A stretch of 64,000 nucleotides of DNA from Cotesia glomerata (lineage: Eukaryota; Arthropoda; Insecta; Hymenoptera; Braconidae). The position numbers and the translations under genes were made by a program. The stretch spans positions 23,511,639-23,575,638 of the forward strand of contig NC_058158.1 in NCBI RefSeq assembly GCF_020080835.1, in the 5' to 3' direction. This document shows positions 46,356 through 56,892 of the stretch, piece after piece (within the stretch, counting starts at the first letter, position 1; every line of letters begins with the position of its first letter). The notes beneath the pieces were generated by a model. That model made no database searches. It was not told the origin of the DNA and saw nothing but the letters and a program-made list of their open reading frames with translations.

Positions 46356-48640
46356 ATGTCTAAATTAACCGTTGAAAAACTCCGTTACTTTTTTTTGAGT
46401 TGTTGTTTTATACTCGTAGGTCAACATTTTGTTACAAATTTGAGTATTCAGGTAAACAAATTCATTTTAATTTTCCTTGACCGTCAGGATATTTATTTTA
46501 AACATCAAATTTATTTTCAATCATTAAGTACAAAGCACATTTTGACATATTACATTTTTACCTGTAAGGAGCTTTGTTGCCTAAAGAATAAGATAAATGA
46601 CTAATTATTAAGGTGGGTATAGAATAAGGTCAAAGAAAAAGTATTATTTAAAAAGGTTCGTACGTAAGTATCAATTAATAAAAATTTTTTTCGCTATGAA
46701 AGTGCCGGGGTCTGAATAAAAAGTCTCAGTTAAAGTCTCAGAAAGAGGTTTCTCACTTATCGGGGTTATGCTTATTCAGGTTTCACTGTATATGTTATTG
46801 TTAAATCTGTCCAATAATTTCTCTCGATGTACAGCTGATGATATGGTTAAGAAAGACGGTGTTGCCAAGTTTAATACATCAATGAGGGTCAAATCAATAA
46901 ATAATCCATATTTATATACATTAAAATTTTTCTCCTAAATGTTTTTGTAAAAGTTTGCATTTATTTGATTGTAGGTAAACGCATGAAGATGAATGTCCTT
47001 ATAAAACTGACTACTTAAATTCAAATTATTTTTATTCGCATTTTGTGTGTGACTTACTTTAAAGATCTCTATAATTAAATGAAACAAGTTTATTCAAAAA
47101 TTTATACTTGGAAATGTGGTAGCGAGTATTTTATTAGGATACTTAAACGAAACAGAGCTTATAATCAAATTTGCTCAAGTAAAAATACCTCATTATCAAG
47201 GACTGATACCTTCTAAGTAACTGACATCCAGCCACAAATATGATTAATTTTTTATCAGAACGTAAGTTATCATCAGTCAATTACATATAATTAAATTAAC
47301 ATAGGTAACAGATTCATGAAAATGTACTCTCTTAAAATGAATCAGAGGAATTTCATTTCAAGTGAATGACAATTTCATTTCGAATCAGTGAAATTCCAAT
47401 GATTAATTTTTAGCGAGTAATGATGTATTAAGGAATCTACACCTCTTGTAAAAAATACGGAAAAGAAAGAGAACTTTTTATATTTGACGATTTGTATTTT
47501 AGTGAGAAATGATTCTATGGAAATTAAAAAAAAATGCATTTCAAAGCTCCAACATTTTAGTTTGAAATTTTTCAATAATCAAAAACTTTTTGGTGTCATA
47601 ATTCTCTCGTCATTCTAAGAGATATTTCGAGAAAAAGGCTTTGCTTTGGACGTCGAATATACACTTGTTTTTGGAAATTCGAAACGCAAACTTTAGACTC
47701 AGATCGCAACGCCAGGATTGTCGGTAAATCGCTACTTAGTGGCCATGTGATATAAGTAACTATAATAGAATTTTTAAACTTTTACATTTATACAAACTCA
47801 ATTTATAATGTTTTGCGTTTATAGAATTACTTATAAAGTAATCTGGATATAAAGAGGCTAAAAAAGATATATTGGCGACAAACTGTACTTTTATCCTGCA
47901 ACTCATCAAAAATCATCGAAAAGTATGGAATCTTCGTTTTTATTTTTATTTTTTTGTGAGAATTGCCGTATTAAAATATAGTAATAGCAACATATAGTTG
48001 TATTCCGATATTAGCAAACAAAAATAATAATCCAAATGTATTGAAGTAAAATTGATCACATAACAGAAGCTTCTTTATTGTGGTAAAAAATTCAAATTTT
48101 TGATTATTGAGTTCTGTATATTTGTAAAGTATGATTCATAAAATTTTTTTCTAACTCGCTAATTATCGATTTCTTAACGTGCTAACAAAATCTTAAAAAA
48201 AAAAAAAAACATAAATTTGATCTTAATGAATATCTAACAACAAGAATTATGGCGTTCAATTAAATTCTAACAGTTTTTTAATATAAGGTATTGGCGCACG
48301 TAATATTATTCAAACTCTACATGTCATCTAGATATAGTTATAATAAACAAAATTAATATTTAAGAGTCCATTATTTACATTTTTAATTTCTAATATAAAT
48401 AAAAAGATGATATTGTAATAGCTTTCATTTATTTTTAAAGTTTTTAACACTAAGGATAGGATTTAAACTGAGAGTTTTTCCTTATAATTGTATTACATAT
48501 AGTAGAAATTGAGCGAATAATTTAAGTGTAATTAATAATTGTTCATTCCTTTTGAGACATCTTAGTTTATCAATAATATTATAAATGAATGAGTTGACTG
48601 ATTCATATAGATGCATAGTTGCAAGATGATCCAATTGAAC

Positions 48641-48690
48641 TCAACCTTTGACTGCTGGTATTGAGCGTTTTTCATTGGTATCAGAATAAT
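48641..48690 (-). CDS. Candidate terminal exon of a minus-strand gene
   Basis: A strong acceptor (TTTTTTTGTCTTTTGCTTTCAG, split here only for description: pyrimidine tract 48712-48693, AG at 48692-48691) precedes a frame reading YSDTNEKRSIPAVKG and TGA at 48643-48641. AATAAA lies on the same strand at 48433-48428. The required phase is 1. No partner exon was identified, so this may be chance. Confidence 0.25.
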
Positions 48691-49953
48691 CTGAAAGCAA
48701 AAGACAAAAAAAATTAAGTTTATTAAGGTCTACTTATAAATCTCAATAAGATATATTTTAAAGTTATTATCTTAATTATTAATAATAATGAATTTTAATT
48801 CGTGACAAAAAACTTGTTAGTTGTATCTTTTATTGATGTTAAAGTCTTACACTATTATATGATTGAAGTAAATGTATTGATTTATATTTATGACTACTAT
48901 GCGTTGAAATTTTTTTATGAAATTAATTGAAAAAATATTGAGAAAAAGAAATAAAAAAAAATCGAAATACCCAAAAAAGAGTCAGAGGCTGTTATAAGCA
49001 GCATCAGTGTAATCAAACAGACCGCTTAGAGCGATTTTAACGATCGTCGTAAATGATCTCGGTTTTACTGCTTGCAGATTTTTTCGTCTCCCACTTCTTC
49101 TTTATATTTTTCCTGGATTCTACCCTTCTACTATCCTTTACTTCTCCCCTTCTTATCTTCTCCACCTCTTCTTTGTGAAACCGTCTCTTATATATTTTTA
49201 TCTCCTTTAAAATTTTTATGACTATATTTTCTTACTTTTATTTTTTTGCTCATTTTATTCATGCATTGTAAACTATCCTATTTTATGTGACAACTAGTAA
49301 ATTCGCTCAGTCGTCATCGTTTGCGATATTGCATCTACAAGCTGTGCTCGAACAGCGAATAATTTTCTTGTAAGTGCGACTTCGTAAAAGTCTGACGAGT
49401 AGCCTTGCGTGCAACGATGTTCTGAACTGTATCTTATAATTTTATGTTAAATCGAATAAAAGGAAGACAGTATACGAATAAAAAAAAATAATTGTTGAAC
49501 AAATGAAAAAGCGTAGGAGGCGTATGATATTGACGAGATCTATATTTATATGTATTTCATTGTTAAAACATTTTTCGAAGATCATTATCAAAAATCGATT
49601 TTAAAAAATTTATTTATTTTCATTTTTTAAATTTATAATGTAGAGAGTTAAAAATTGTTGTGTTGTGAAGCAACGTTTAAATTAGCTAATCAAATAGCGT
49701 GCAGCATTGCCCTTATTTTATTCTTTTTACTTTGCATTCTTCTTTAATACGTTGTTTTTATCTTTTTAAATATTTTTTTCTCTTTTACTAATATTCTTTA
49801 AAATATTATATATTTTTATTCCATTTAAATTTATTTAACATTATTAAACAGTTAAAAGAAATAAAATGGATAAATGGGATGGATAAATACAAGAAACAAA
49901 GAATAAAATTTTTTACAATAGGACTTTTTAGTCCCCAATCTCTTTAATTGTAG

Positions 49954-49968
49954 ATACCTGCTGAACAG
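49954..49968 (+). CDS. Candidate 15-nt micro-exon
   Basis: TCTTTAATTGTAG|ATACCTGCTGAACAG|GTAAGAG: a good acceptor and a near-perfect donor enclose five codons' worth of sequence (IPAEQ if in frame 1). No flanking exons were recognised. It may be part of a gene whose other exons lie outside or in the repeats. Confidence 0.25.
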
Positions 49969-50530
49969 GTAAGAGTTAGTCTGGCTGAACTTTTAACAAA
50001 TTTTTAAGCATGAAGATAGTATCAATTATAAAATAATTTATTCTTTTTGCCAAATTTTTTTTATCTTGAATTTAAAAAAGAGCTATTTTTTCAGGGCTGG
50101 TAAAAATAATTGTTGTTACAGTTTTCTAGTTTTTTATGAATAATTAGAGTATCAATGATTTAAAATAAATAAAGAAAAACAATTAAAATTTGATGTCAGC
50201 ACTTTGAGATGTAATTCATAAAATAATCAAGCACTCGACTATTCAAATATTATTTTAAAAAATCTAAAAAATGGTTAACCTCGTAGACTATCCCGAAAAT
50301 ACTTATAGTGCGATTTTATTTCAGAAAATTGTTTTTCTATCCAGTATAAAAGACTTCAAGAATTCAAAATTTTATAACAATTAATTTTAGGCTTAAAAAA
50401 GTACAATTTAAAAAAAATACTTAGAATTATATTCTTTTTTCCTCTATTTTTTCAATTAATTTAACCTTTCATCTGTCGCACTAAGAGTAAAATGGCCCCT
50501 TTTTCATAAAATAAAAAATAATTTAAAAAA

Positions 50531-50985
50531 TTAGGAAAACGGTTGACCCTGAAGGCCATTCCTGTAACTTTCCGCTAATTCCAAATCCCGGCGCTTAAAA
50601 TTGTACTTATGACGTTTCGAGTTCTTCGAGCTCAACAATACAATTTATATATTATTTTGAGCTCTCCGAGCTCAAAAAGTTAGCTGTTCTTTGTTTTCGA
50701 GCTTTTCGAGCACAAAAATCTGATAGAAGTTTAATAAAACACTATTCTTAAAATTTTCAAATTGCCATTACTTTTGTATGAATAAACCGATTTTCACGCG
50801 GTTTGCAAGATTCGACGCAGTTTTTTGAATTCTATGATTTACTACTGAGCACGAATTGATCAGACCGAAAATTTTGGAGAAATTTGAAAAATTCACTTTT
50901 TCCGAATTTCTTCAACAACGATAACTCACGAACCAATCAACCGATTCCGACATTCGTGGAGAAAATCGACGTGGTTTTTTGAGCT
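50531..50985 (-). repeat. MSR right-half fragment, inverted
   Basis: Reads in reverse from TTAGGAAAACGGTTGACCCT through the GAGCTC blocks to CACGTGGTTTTTTGAG-type text near 50985. The left half and microsatellite are absent. Confidence 0.75.
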
Positions 50986-51518
50986 TTTATAGTTATTTCA
51001 TTACATCAGAAACGATCCGGAAAAAAAAAAAAAAGAAAAGTCTGGTTCAAGATATTGCGTATTTTAAAAGCTCAATCTGAAGACCCAACACGTGATTTCA
51101 ATTAATGTAACCAATTAATTGCTGAATAACATCTCCGTATTTTTTCTTGTATGTAAGTTTAAAACCTCTTACCACTTATAAGTACGATAAAAAAAAGTTA
51201 ATTATATTATTAATTATTGTCTATTTAAAACTAATTTACAGCTTAGCTATAAAATTTATAATAATGTTTTAAAAACATTAACAAAAATTAAACTTTGAAT
51301 AAAACATAAAATATACATTTTCGATAATTAGGAAATCACATTGAGATATTTTTTTAACTTCCCGCTAAGGAAATCGAAGATTTTCAAAAATCGGGAAGTT
51401 ATTGTTTTTACCCCGTTTTACGGAAATCGAGTTTTCATCGAATCTCGACGTTTCGAGGTCCTAGAAAGCTTCCCTGACTATTCCCGCGATGGTGTTTGTA
51501 TGTCTGTATGTATGTACG

Positions 51519-51601
<83 letters not shown>

Positions 51602-52230
51602 CCGCTTACAACTTTTGAACGATTTGACCGATTCCATCGCGGTTGGCGCCGTTCGAAAGGGCTTGACTGAACTTAGATTTTAAATATACTTTGGAACGAT
51701 TTAGACCGGTAGATTTTGAGAAATCGCAAAAAAACTACAAAAAAAAATTTTTTCAAATGGGGTTTTTTTGAAATAACTTTTAAACAGCTCTACCGATCAA
51801 TTCCAAAAACTAATCAGCTCTTAACATTAAAAAACCACGTCGATCGCTACCAAGCCGGTCAAAATCGGTTGATTCGTTCGTGAGTTATCGTTGACGAAAG
51901 AAATCGAAAAAAAAGTGTTTTTTTTATGAATTACACCGAAATTTCCGGTCTGATCAATTTGTGTTTGAAAATATATCATAGAATTTGAAAAACTGCGTCG
52001 AATGCCGCCAACCACGTGAAAATCGGTACATTCATTCAAAAGTTATTGCGGTTTGAAAATTCAAAAAATAGTGTTTTATCAAACTTCTATCAAACTTTTA
52101 AGCTCGAAGAGCTCAAAAGCATACAGAAGCTATTTTTTTGAGCTCGGAGAGCTCAAAATAACACACAAATTGTATTTATGAGCTCGAAGAGCTCAAAAAC
52201 GTCAAAAGTGCAATTTCAAGCGTTTAGGTA

Positions 52231-52932
52231 CACGGGAAAAAATTTCTGGGAGAATTTACGATACAACTATTGTAAAGCTTGACTATACTTTTATTACTAT
52301 TAATTGTCAAATATTTTAGAAGAAAAAATACTATTTATTCATGAAAAAATACGATATTACTATTCTAAAAAGTAAGAGATGAAAATTTCCAGTGCTGCCT
52401 CTGTATCTTTCCAATAGAACTATAGCAAATTTTACAATAGTTGAATTGGAATGTTTCTCAATTAGTGTGAGTGATGGCCGTGCACAGCGCTAGACTTCGA
52501 GTTTATGTAAATGTTAAAGGATATGCGTCTTAGTTTACCTCGGATAGCGTAGAGGGAGAGCCTCTGGCTGCCAACGCAGAGTTCTGGGTTCGATTCCCAG
52601 ATAGCACGAAAATGTCGGTTTCTTTTTTCGATTACTGTACAGGTACCAATTAGTCCAACCTTCTATCTCTCTCCCTCCCTATTATTTCTTTTAAAAAAAC
52701 CAACTGTGAATTTTTACAAAAGTTGAATTGTAAAGTTCACAAACTCATATTGTATAATTTGCTCTGTAGTATTCGACTTTTTACGACTCTTGCTAGTCTT
52801 CTTTGTTGGATAAAATTTACAATAGTAGATCGTAAAAATTACTAAATGAGAAGTATAGTCCACCGTTACTATTTTATTTAGTAAAAATTACAATAGTAAA
52901 ATAGTAAAAACTCCTTCATTTTTATTTCCGTG
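52231..52932. mobile_element. 702-bp TA-flanked array element (ACTATTGTAA motif) with tRNA-like core
   Basis: The ends are TA|CACGGGAAAAAAT and ATTTCCGTG|TA. The empty site is visible in other MSR copies (AAGTATGGAATT), so TA duplication is shown directly. Sub-ends repeat ACTATTGTAAA-like motifs in both orientations (52260-52460 and 52690-52910). A tRNA-like segment lies at 52537-52608. No ORF. Confidence 0.88.
52537..52608 (+). ncRNA. tRNA-like Pol III promoter segment
   Basis: A box TAGCGTAGAGGGAGAG (52545-52560) and a textbook B box CTGGGTTCGATTCCCAG (52583-52599), whose T-stem is perfect. Six T at 52623-52628 follow. It is the best-preserved of the three tRNA-like cores, but the acceptor stem does not pair well by eye. 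Confidence 0.75.
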
Positions 52933-53265
52933 TATAGAATTGGCGGGAAGTTGCTGGGATGGCCTTCAGGGTCAACCGTATTCCTAATTATTTTTTTTTT
53001 ATTTATTATTCTTTAGAGTCGGTTTTAAATGCTGTGGTCATAATCACATCGAGATAATTTAATAAATATACGATTATTTGCAATGAGTAATCATTGTATG
53101 TCTGTAAAGACATATTCATCGGAATAATCTTCGTCAATACCTGCGCAAGAATCATGAGACCATTTATTGCAATTTTTATATGAATCCATGGCTCTGTAGA
53201 TTTTGAGTAAAGTCCATCGCAATAAAAACAATGGCAATCATCATTTTTATATTTTAAACATTTTT

Positions 53266-53462
53266 AACTTCCCGTTAAGAAAATTGAAAATTTTAAAAAA
53301 TCGGGAAGTTATTGTTTTTACCCCGTTTTTCGAAAATCGAGTTTTCATCAGATCTCGACGTTTTGAGGTCCTAGGAAGCTTCCCTGACTATTCCCGCGAT
53401 GGTGTCTGTATGTCTGTATGTATGTACGGGTGTGTGTGTGTGTGTGTGTGTGTGTTTTTTTT
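53266..53462 (+). repeat. MSR left half (outer copy)
   Basis: AACTTCCCGTTAAG to a TG run at 53430-53453, cut by the start of another MSR copy at 53463. A matching outer right-half piece appears at 58995-59172. Confidence 0.7.
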
Positions 53463-53620
53463 TAACTTCCAGCTAAGAAAATCGAAGATTTTCAAAAATC
53501 GGGAAGTTATTGTTTTCACCCCGTTTTGCAAAAATCGAGTTTTCATCACATCTCGACGTTTGAAGGTCATAGGAAGCTTCTCTGACTATCCCCGCGAGGT
53601 TGTCACGGTGTCTGTCTGTA

Positions 53621-53658
<38 letters not shown>

Positions 53659-53913
53659 TTTTTTTTATCTTAGGGGGGGGAATCCTTCTTACGGATTCCA
53701 GGCATAGCTGTTCGGCCTGGATATGTGGCGACTCGACGCAGCGTCATACTAAAACTCGACGCTAACGCCCCTACCCACTAAACCCTAAACCCCTTTCTTC
53801 TTTCCTCTAATCCCTCATGGAAACCGCCGTCAGGCATTACTTCGTGAGGGGAGGATCTAGCTACTGCTATTCCTCCTGGAATAAGGTGGCTAAGGTGTTA
53901 TTTTTCCTTCCTT

Positions 53914-56892
53914 CTAGTTTCTGTCATTTGCCCTTTTTCTTTCAATGGAACGCAGCTCTGTAAGCACTTCGGTGGTAAACGTGCTTCTGGCGTTCCAGGC
54001 AGCTTCGGATGACAGCATTTCTTCTACTATTGACTCTGGTGTGATTTTCTTGTTCAGGATCTTCTCTAACTCATCACGCTGTGGGTTAAAACGAGGGCAC
54101 TCAAAGAAAACGTGCTCCGCATTTTCAGCAACTCTTGGGCAAGACGGACACTCTGGGGAATTATCGTGCTTAAAGCGATAAAGGTACTCCCGGAAACAGC
54201 CGTGTCCTGACAACATCTGGGTCAGATAGTAGTTGGCCTCGCCGTGATTCCGGTTAAGCCAAACGTCAATCCTTGGTATGAGACGGTGTGTCCATCTCCC
54301 TGTTGTCGCGGCGTCCCACTGCGATTGCCATCGCGCGATGCTGTTCTGCCGTTCTTTAGCTCTGAGTTCCTCGGCACTTTGTGCGGTTGTCCTCTTTCGT
54401 TGGTAAAGGTTACGTCTTTCCTCAGCTAGGACTCTGAGCGGCAAAATTCCGGAAATGACACACACTGCTTCCTCTGATATTGTTCGAAAGGCGCTGGCTA
54501 CTCTTAGCGCGCTCAGTCGGTAAACTGGACATGCTTTCCTCCATGATTCTTGGATCTCAAGTGCGTCGGCCCAAATGGATATACCATATGTGAGGACCGA
54601 TGTAACTACTGATGATAGCAATGACCTCCTTGTCTGCTTCGGGCCACCGATGTTGGGCATCAATCGTACTAGGTTAGCTACTACTGCTGATGCTTTGGTG
54701 GTCACGTGTTCAACTTGTTGTTCAAAGTTAAGTCGGGCATCGAGCATCACTCCCAGATATCGAATGAATGGTTGGGATGTGATTTCTTGGTCTCCGACGT
54801 TTAGATTGATCGTTTCCACCACTTTTCTGCTAGTGATAAGTACAGCCTCGGTCTTCTGTTTAGCCAGTTGTAAATTTACTGTGTCCATCCACTGGTTAAT
54901 TCGCTCAAAGGTGATAGCGAACATATGTTTTATCTCATCAAGATGCTTGGCGACTATTACTACGGCTACGTCGTCCGCGTACGCTACCAGTTTGACGTTT
55001 CTTGGTAGTTTCAGTCTCAGCAATCCGTTGTACATGACATTCCAGAGAAGTGGACCGAGAACAGAACCCTGCGGTACACCTCCAGTAACATCATACTCCT
55101 TTGGACCATTCTTCGTGTCATATCTCAGGACTCTATCTGTGAAGTAGCTAGCGACTATCCTTCGTAGGTATCCTGGTACGTTCATCTCTTGAAGGGCTTG
55201 CATGATGCAATCCCAGTTGGCGGAGTTAAAGGCATTTTTTATGTCTAAAGTTGCCACCAGGCAATATTTCTTCGTTCCCCCCTTCCATCTGGTACCGGCG
55301 ATTGCGTCTTTGGCTATACCGACAACCAGGTTGATCGCGTCCAGGGTTGATCGTCCTTTCCGAAATCCGTACTGATTGTCTGCTAAGAGTGGATCGACAA
55401 CTGCTTCTATCCTTTGGTGGATTATACGTTCTAGTATCTTACCGGCTGTATCCAGCATGCAGAGTGGACGATAAGATGACGGTTCTTCCGGTGGCTTTTT
55501 CCCTTTAGGAAGTAGTATCAGCCGTTGTTGTTTCCACTTCCGAGAAAAAATCCCTTCCTTCAAGCAGATGTTGTAGACGTCGAGGAATAACGCTGGCGCT
55601 GCTTTAATAGATGTTTTCAAGGCAATATTAGGGATTCCGTCCAATCCCGGTGCTTTATTATTCCCGACGCGGTTACAAGCTTCCATCAGTTCTTCTTTCG
55701 TGACAGGTGGAATATCATTCAGTTCGTCCTGTGTCAACAGATAGTTGAAAACGCGCTGTCGTGGAAACAGCGCAGTCACGATCTTCTGTAAGAGTTGAGG
55801 ACACGTAGGAGACGGCATTGGCTGATATTTCAGGTGTGCCATGACTACCTTGTAAGGTCTACCCCACAAGTCTTTGTCCACCTCGTTGATTAGCTCTTTC
55901 CAGCAGTTCTTCTTGCTATCCTTGATGGCTTTGTTTAAATGTTGACGAGCTTTCTTGTATTCTGCGACTAGTTCCGCTGAGTCAGGCCGCCGATAACCAC
56001 GCTGAGATATTCTTCTTTTCTTGAGACACTCTTTCCGTAGGAAGCTGATGTGTTCGTTCCACCAGTGCACCGAAGGTCTTTGGTTCATGCTCCGTTTACG
56101 GGGCATGCAGGTGTCGCAAGCCTGGGTCACTCTCTTCATCAAGTCCTTGGTCATTTCTTCTGCAGATCCAGTAGTAAGCGGCTCACTATTTAGGGCAGCT
56201 ACTAGAGCACCTGGGTCAAAGGATTTCACCTTCCACCCAACGATGTCAAGTTTCTTAGCCGGTCTTCTAGGATTCTGGTCCTTTGATACTTCCCAGAGAA
56301 TCGCATTGTGATCGCTGGCCGTGTAGATCTCCATCACCTTCCAGTCGTAGTTTTCTCTGATGAGGCTGCTGCTGACAAAAGTAAGATCCACAATAGAACT
56401 TGCGTCTCCTTTAGTGTACGTCGGCAAATCGCCGCTGTTTAACAATACTACATCTAACGTAGAAAAAGCTTCCAGTAGTTCTTTACCTCGAGCGTTGGTG
56501 TGTTTGCTGCCCCATTCCACTGCCCAGGCGTTGAAGTCTCCAGCTATTGCCACTGGGTAGTACTGCTTCGCGTCCTCCGTCAGTCGATCCAGAAAGTCCA
56601 TGAATTCAACAATAGTGAGGCTAGGTGGTGCGTAGCAGCTGTAAAAGCGGATGCCATCTACCGATGCTGCTACAAAGCCGGCGCTGCCATTGTTAACGAC
56701 ACTCTGGAAGGGGAGCTTGCGACAGGACCATATGACAGCTTTTTTGCTGCAGTCAGTTTCCCATGGTTGGCCGCCGAGGTGTTTATACGGTTCCGATATA
56801 AGCACAAGGTCAAGCTTCTGTTCACGTACTGTCTGCATGAGCAAATCATGTGCCGCTTCACAGTGGTTGATGTTTAGCTGCAGTATTCTCAT
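53914..56892 (-). CDS. R1-clade ORF2: endonuclease-reverse transcriptase, copy B
   Basis: 992 residues with no stops. The endonuclease N-terminus has MRILQLNINHCEAAHDLL, GDFNAWAVEWGS and the SDHNAI box. The reverse transcriptase has NKAPGLDGIPN, SSYRPLCMLD, GGVPQGSVLGPLLWN, YADDVAVVIVAK and YLGVMLD. The C-terminal finger is CPSCPRVAENAEHVFFEC. The start is the first ATG after the ORF1 overlap (the ORF1 stop is at 56860-56858). All catalytic motifs I can check are present, so the enzyme could be functional. Confidence 0.95.
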   Translation of the reverse strand: MRILQLNINHCEAAHDLLMQTVREQKLDLVLISEPYKHLGGQPWETDCSKKAVIWSCRKLPFQSVVNNGSAGFVAASVDGIRFYSCYAPPSLTIVEFMDFLDRLTEDAKQYYPVAIAGDFNAWAVEWGSKHTNARGKELLEAFSTLDVVLLNSGDLPTYTKGDASSIVDLTFVSSSLIRENYDWKVMEIYTASDHNAILWEVSKDQNPRRPAKKLDIVGWKVKSFDPGALVAALNSEPLTTGSAEEMTKDLMKRVTQACDTCMPRKRSMNQRPSVHWWNEHISFLRKECLKKRRISQRGYRRPDSAELVAEYKKARQHLNKAIKDSKKNCWKELINEVDKDLWGRPYKVVMAHLKYQPMPSPTCPQLLQKIVTALFPRQRVFNYLLTQDELNDIPPVTKEELMEACNRVGNNKAPGLDGIPNIALKTSIKAAPALFLDVYNICLKEGIFSRKWKQQRLILLPKGKKPPEEPSSYRPLCMLDTAGKILERIIHQRIEAVVDPLLADNQYGFRKGRSTLDAINLVVGIAKDAIAGTRWKGGTKKYCLVATLDIKNAFNSANWDCIMQALQEMNVPGYLRRIVASYFTDRVLRYDTKNGPKEYDVTGGVPQGSVLGPLLWNVMYNGLLRLKLPRNVKLVAYADDVAVVIVAKHLDEIKHMFAITFERINQWMDTVNLQLAKQKTEAVLITSRKVVETINLNVGDQEITSQPFIRYLGVMLDARLNFEQQVEHVTTKASAVVANLVRLMPNIGGPKQTRRSLLSSVVTSVLTYGISIWADALEIQESWRKACPVYRLSALRVASAFRTISEEAVCVISGILPLRVLAEERRNLYQRKRTTAQSAEELRAKERQNSIARWQSQWDAATTGRWTHRLIPRIDVWLNRNHGEANYYLTQMLSGHGCFREYLYRFKHDNSPECPSCPRVAENAEHVFFECPRFNPQRDELEKILNKKITPESIVEEMLSSEAAWNARSTFTTEVLTELRSIERKRANDRN

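Larger units (their letters stand above)
44647..46788. mobile_element. Second pogo-like element, split by a LINE
   Basis: The ends are TA|CAGTGGAACCTCGATGAG and its partner AGGTTTCACTG|TA. CAGTGGAACCTCGAT-type termini with TA flanks are typical of pogo-like elements. Only about 600 bp of its own sequence remain around the LINE (44819-46355), and no transposase is readable. Confidence 0.65.
46800..50530. other. AT-rich region, possibly intronic, with candidate exons
   Basis: 3.7 kb without transposon ends. Two splice-like configurations are described separately (48641-48690 on minus, 49954-49968 on plus), and a GC-richer patch lies at 49300-49430. No long open frame is convincing. Confidence 0.4.
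51356..52988 (+). repeat. MSR copy carrying a TA-flanked element
   Basis: Starts AACTTCCCGCTAAGG, TG run at 51521-51598, and ends GTCAACCGTATTCCTAA. Its right half is split at the TA of GGTATAGAATT by the element 52231-52932. Confidence 0.82.
51029..53262 (-). mobile_element. Pogo/Tigger-like transposon remnant, copy 3 (partial)
   Basis: 51029-51350 matches 35270-35575 of copy 1 (GTCTGGTTCAAGATATTGCG onwards). 53030-53262 carries the transposase tail on the minus strand (CHCFYCDGLYSKS, then after a one-base shift KNCNKWSHDSCAG and DEYV). An MSR copy interrupts it at 51356-52988. Neither GGGG terminus is present. Confidence 0.65.
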
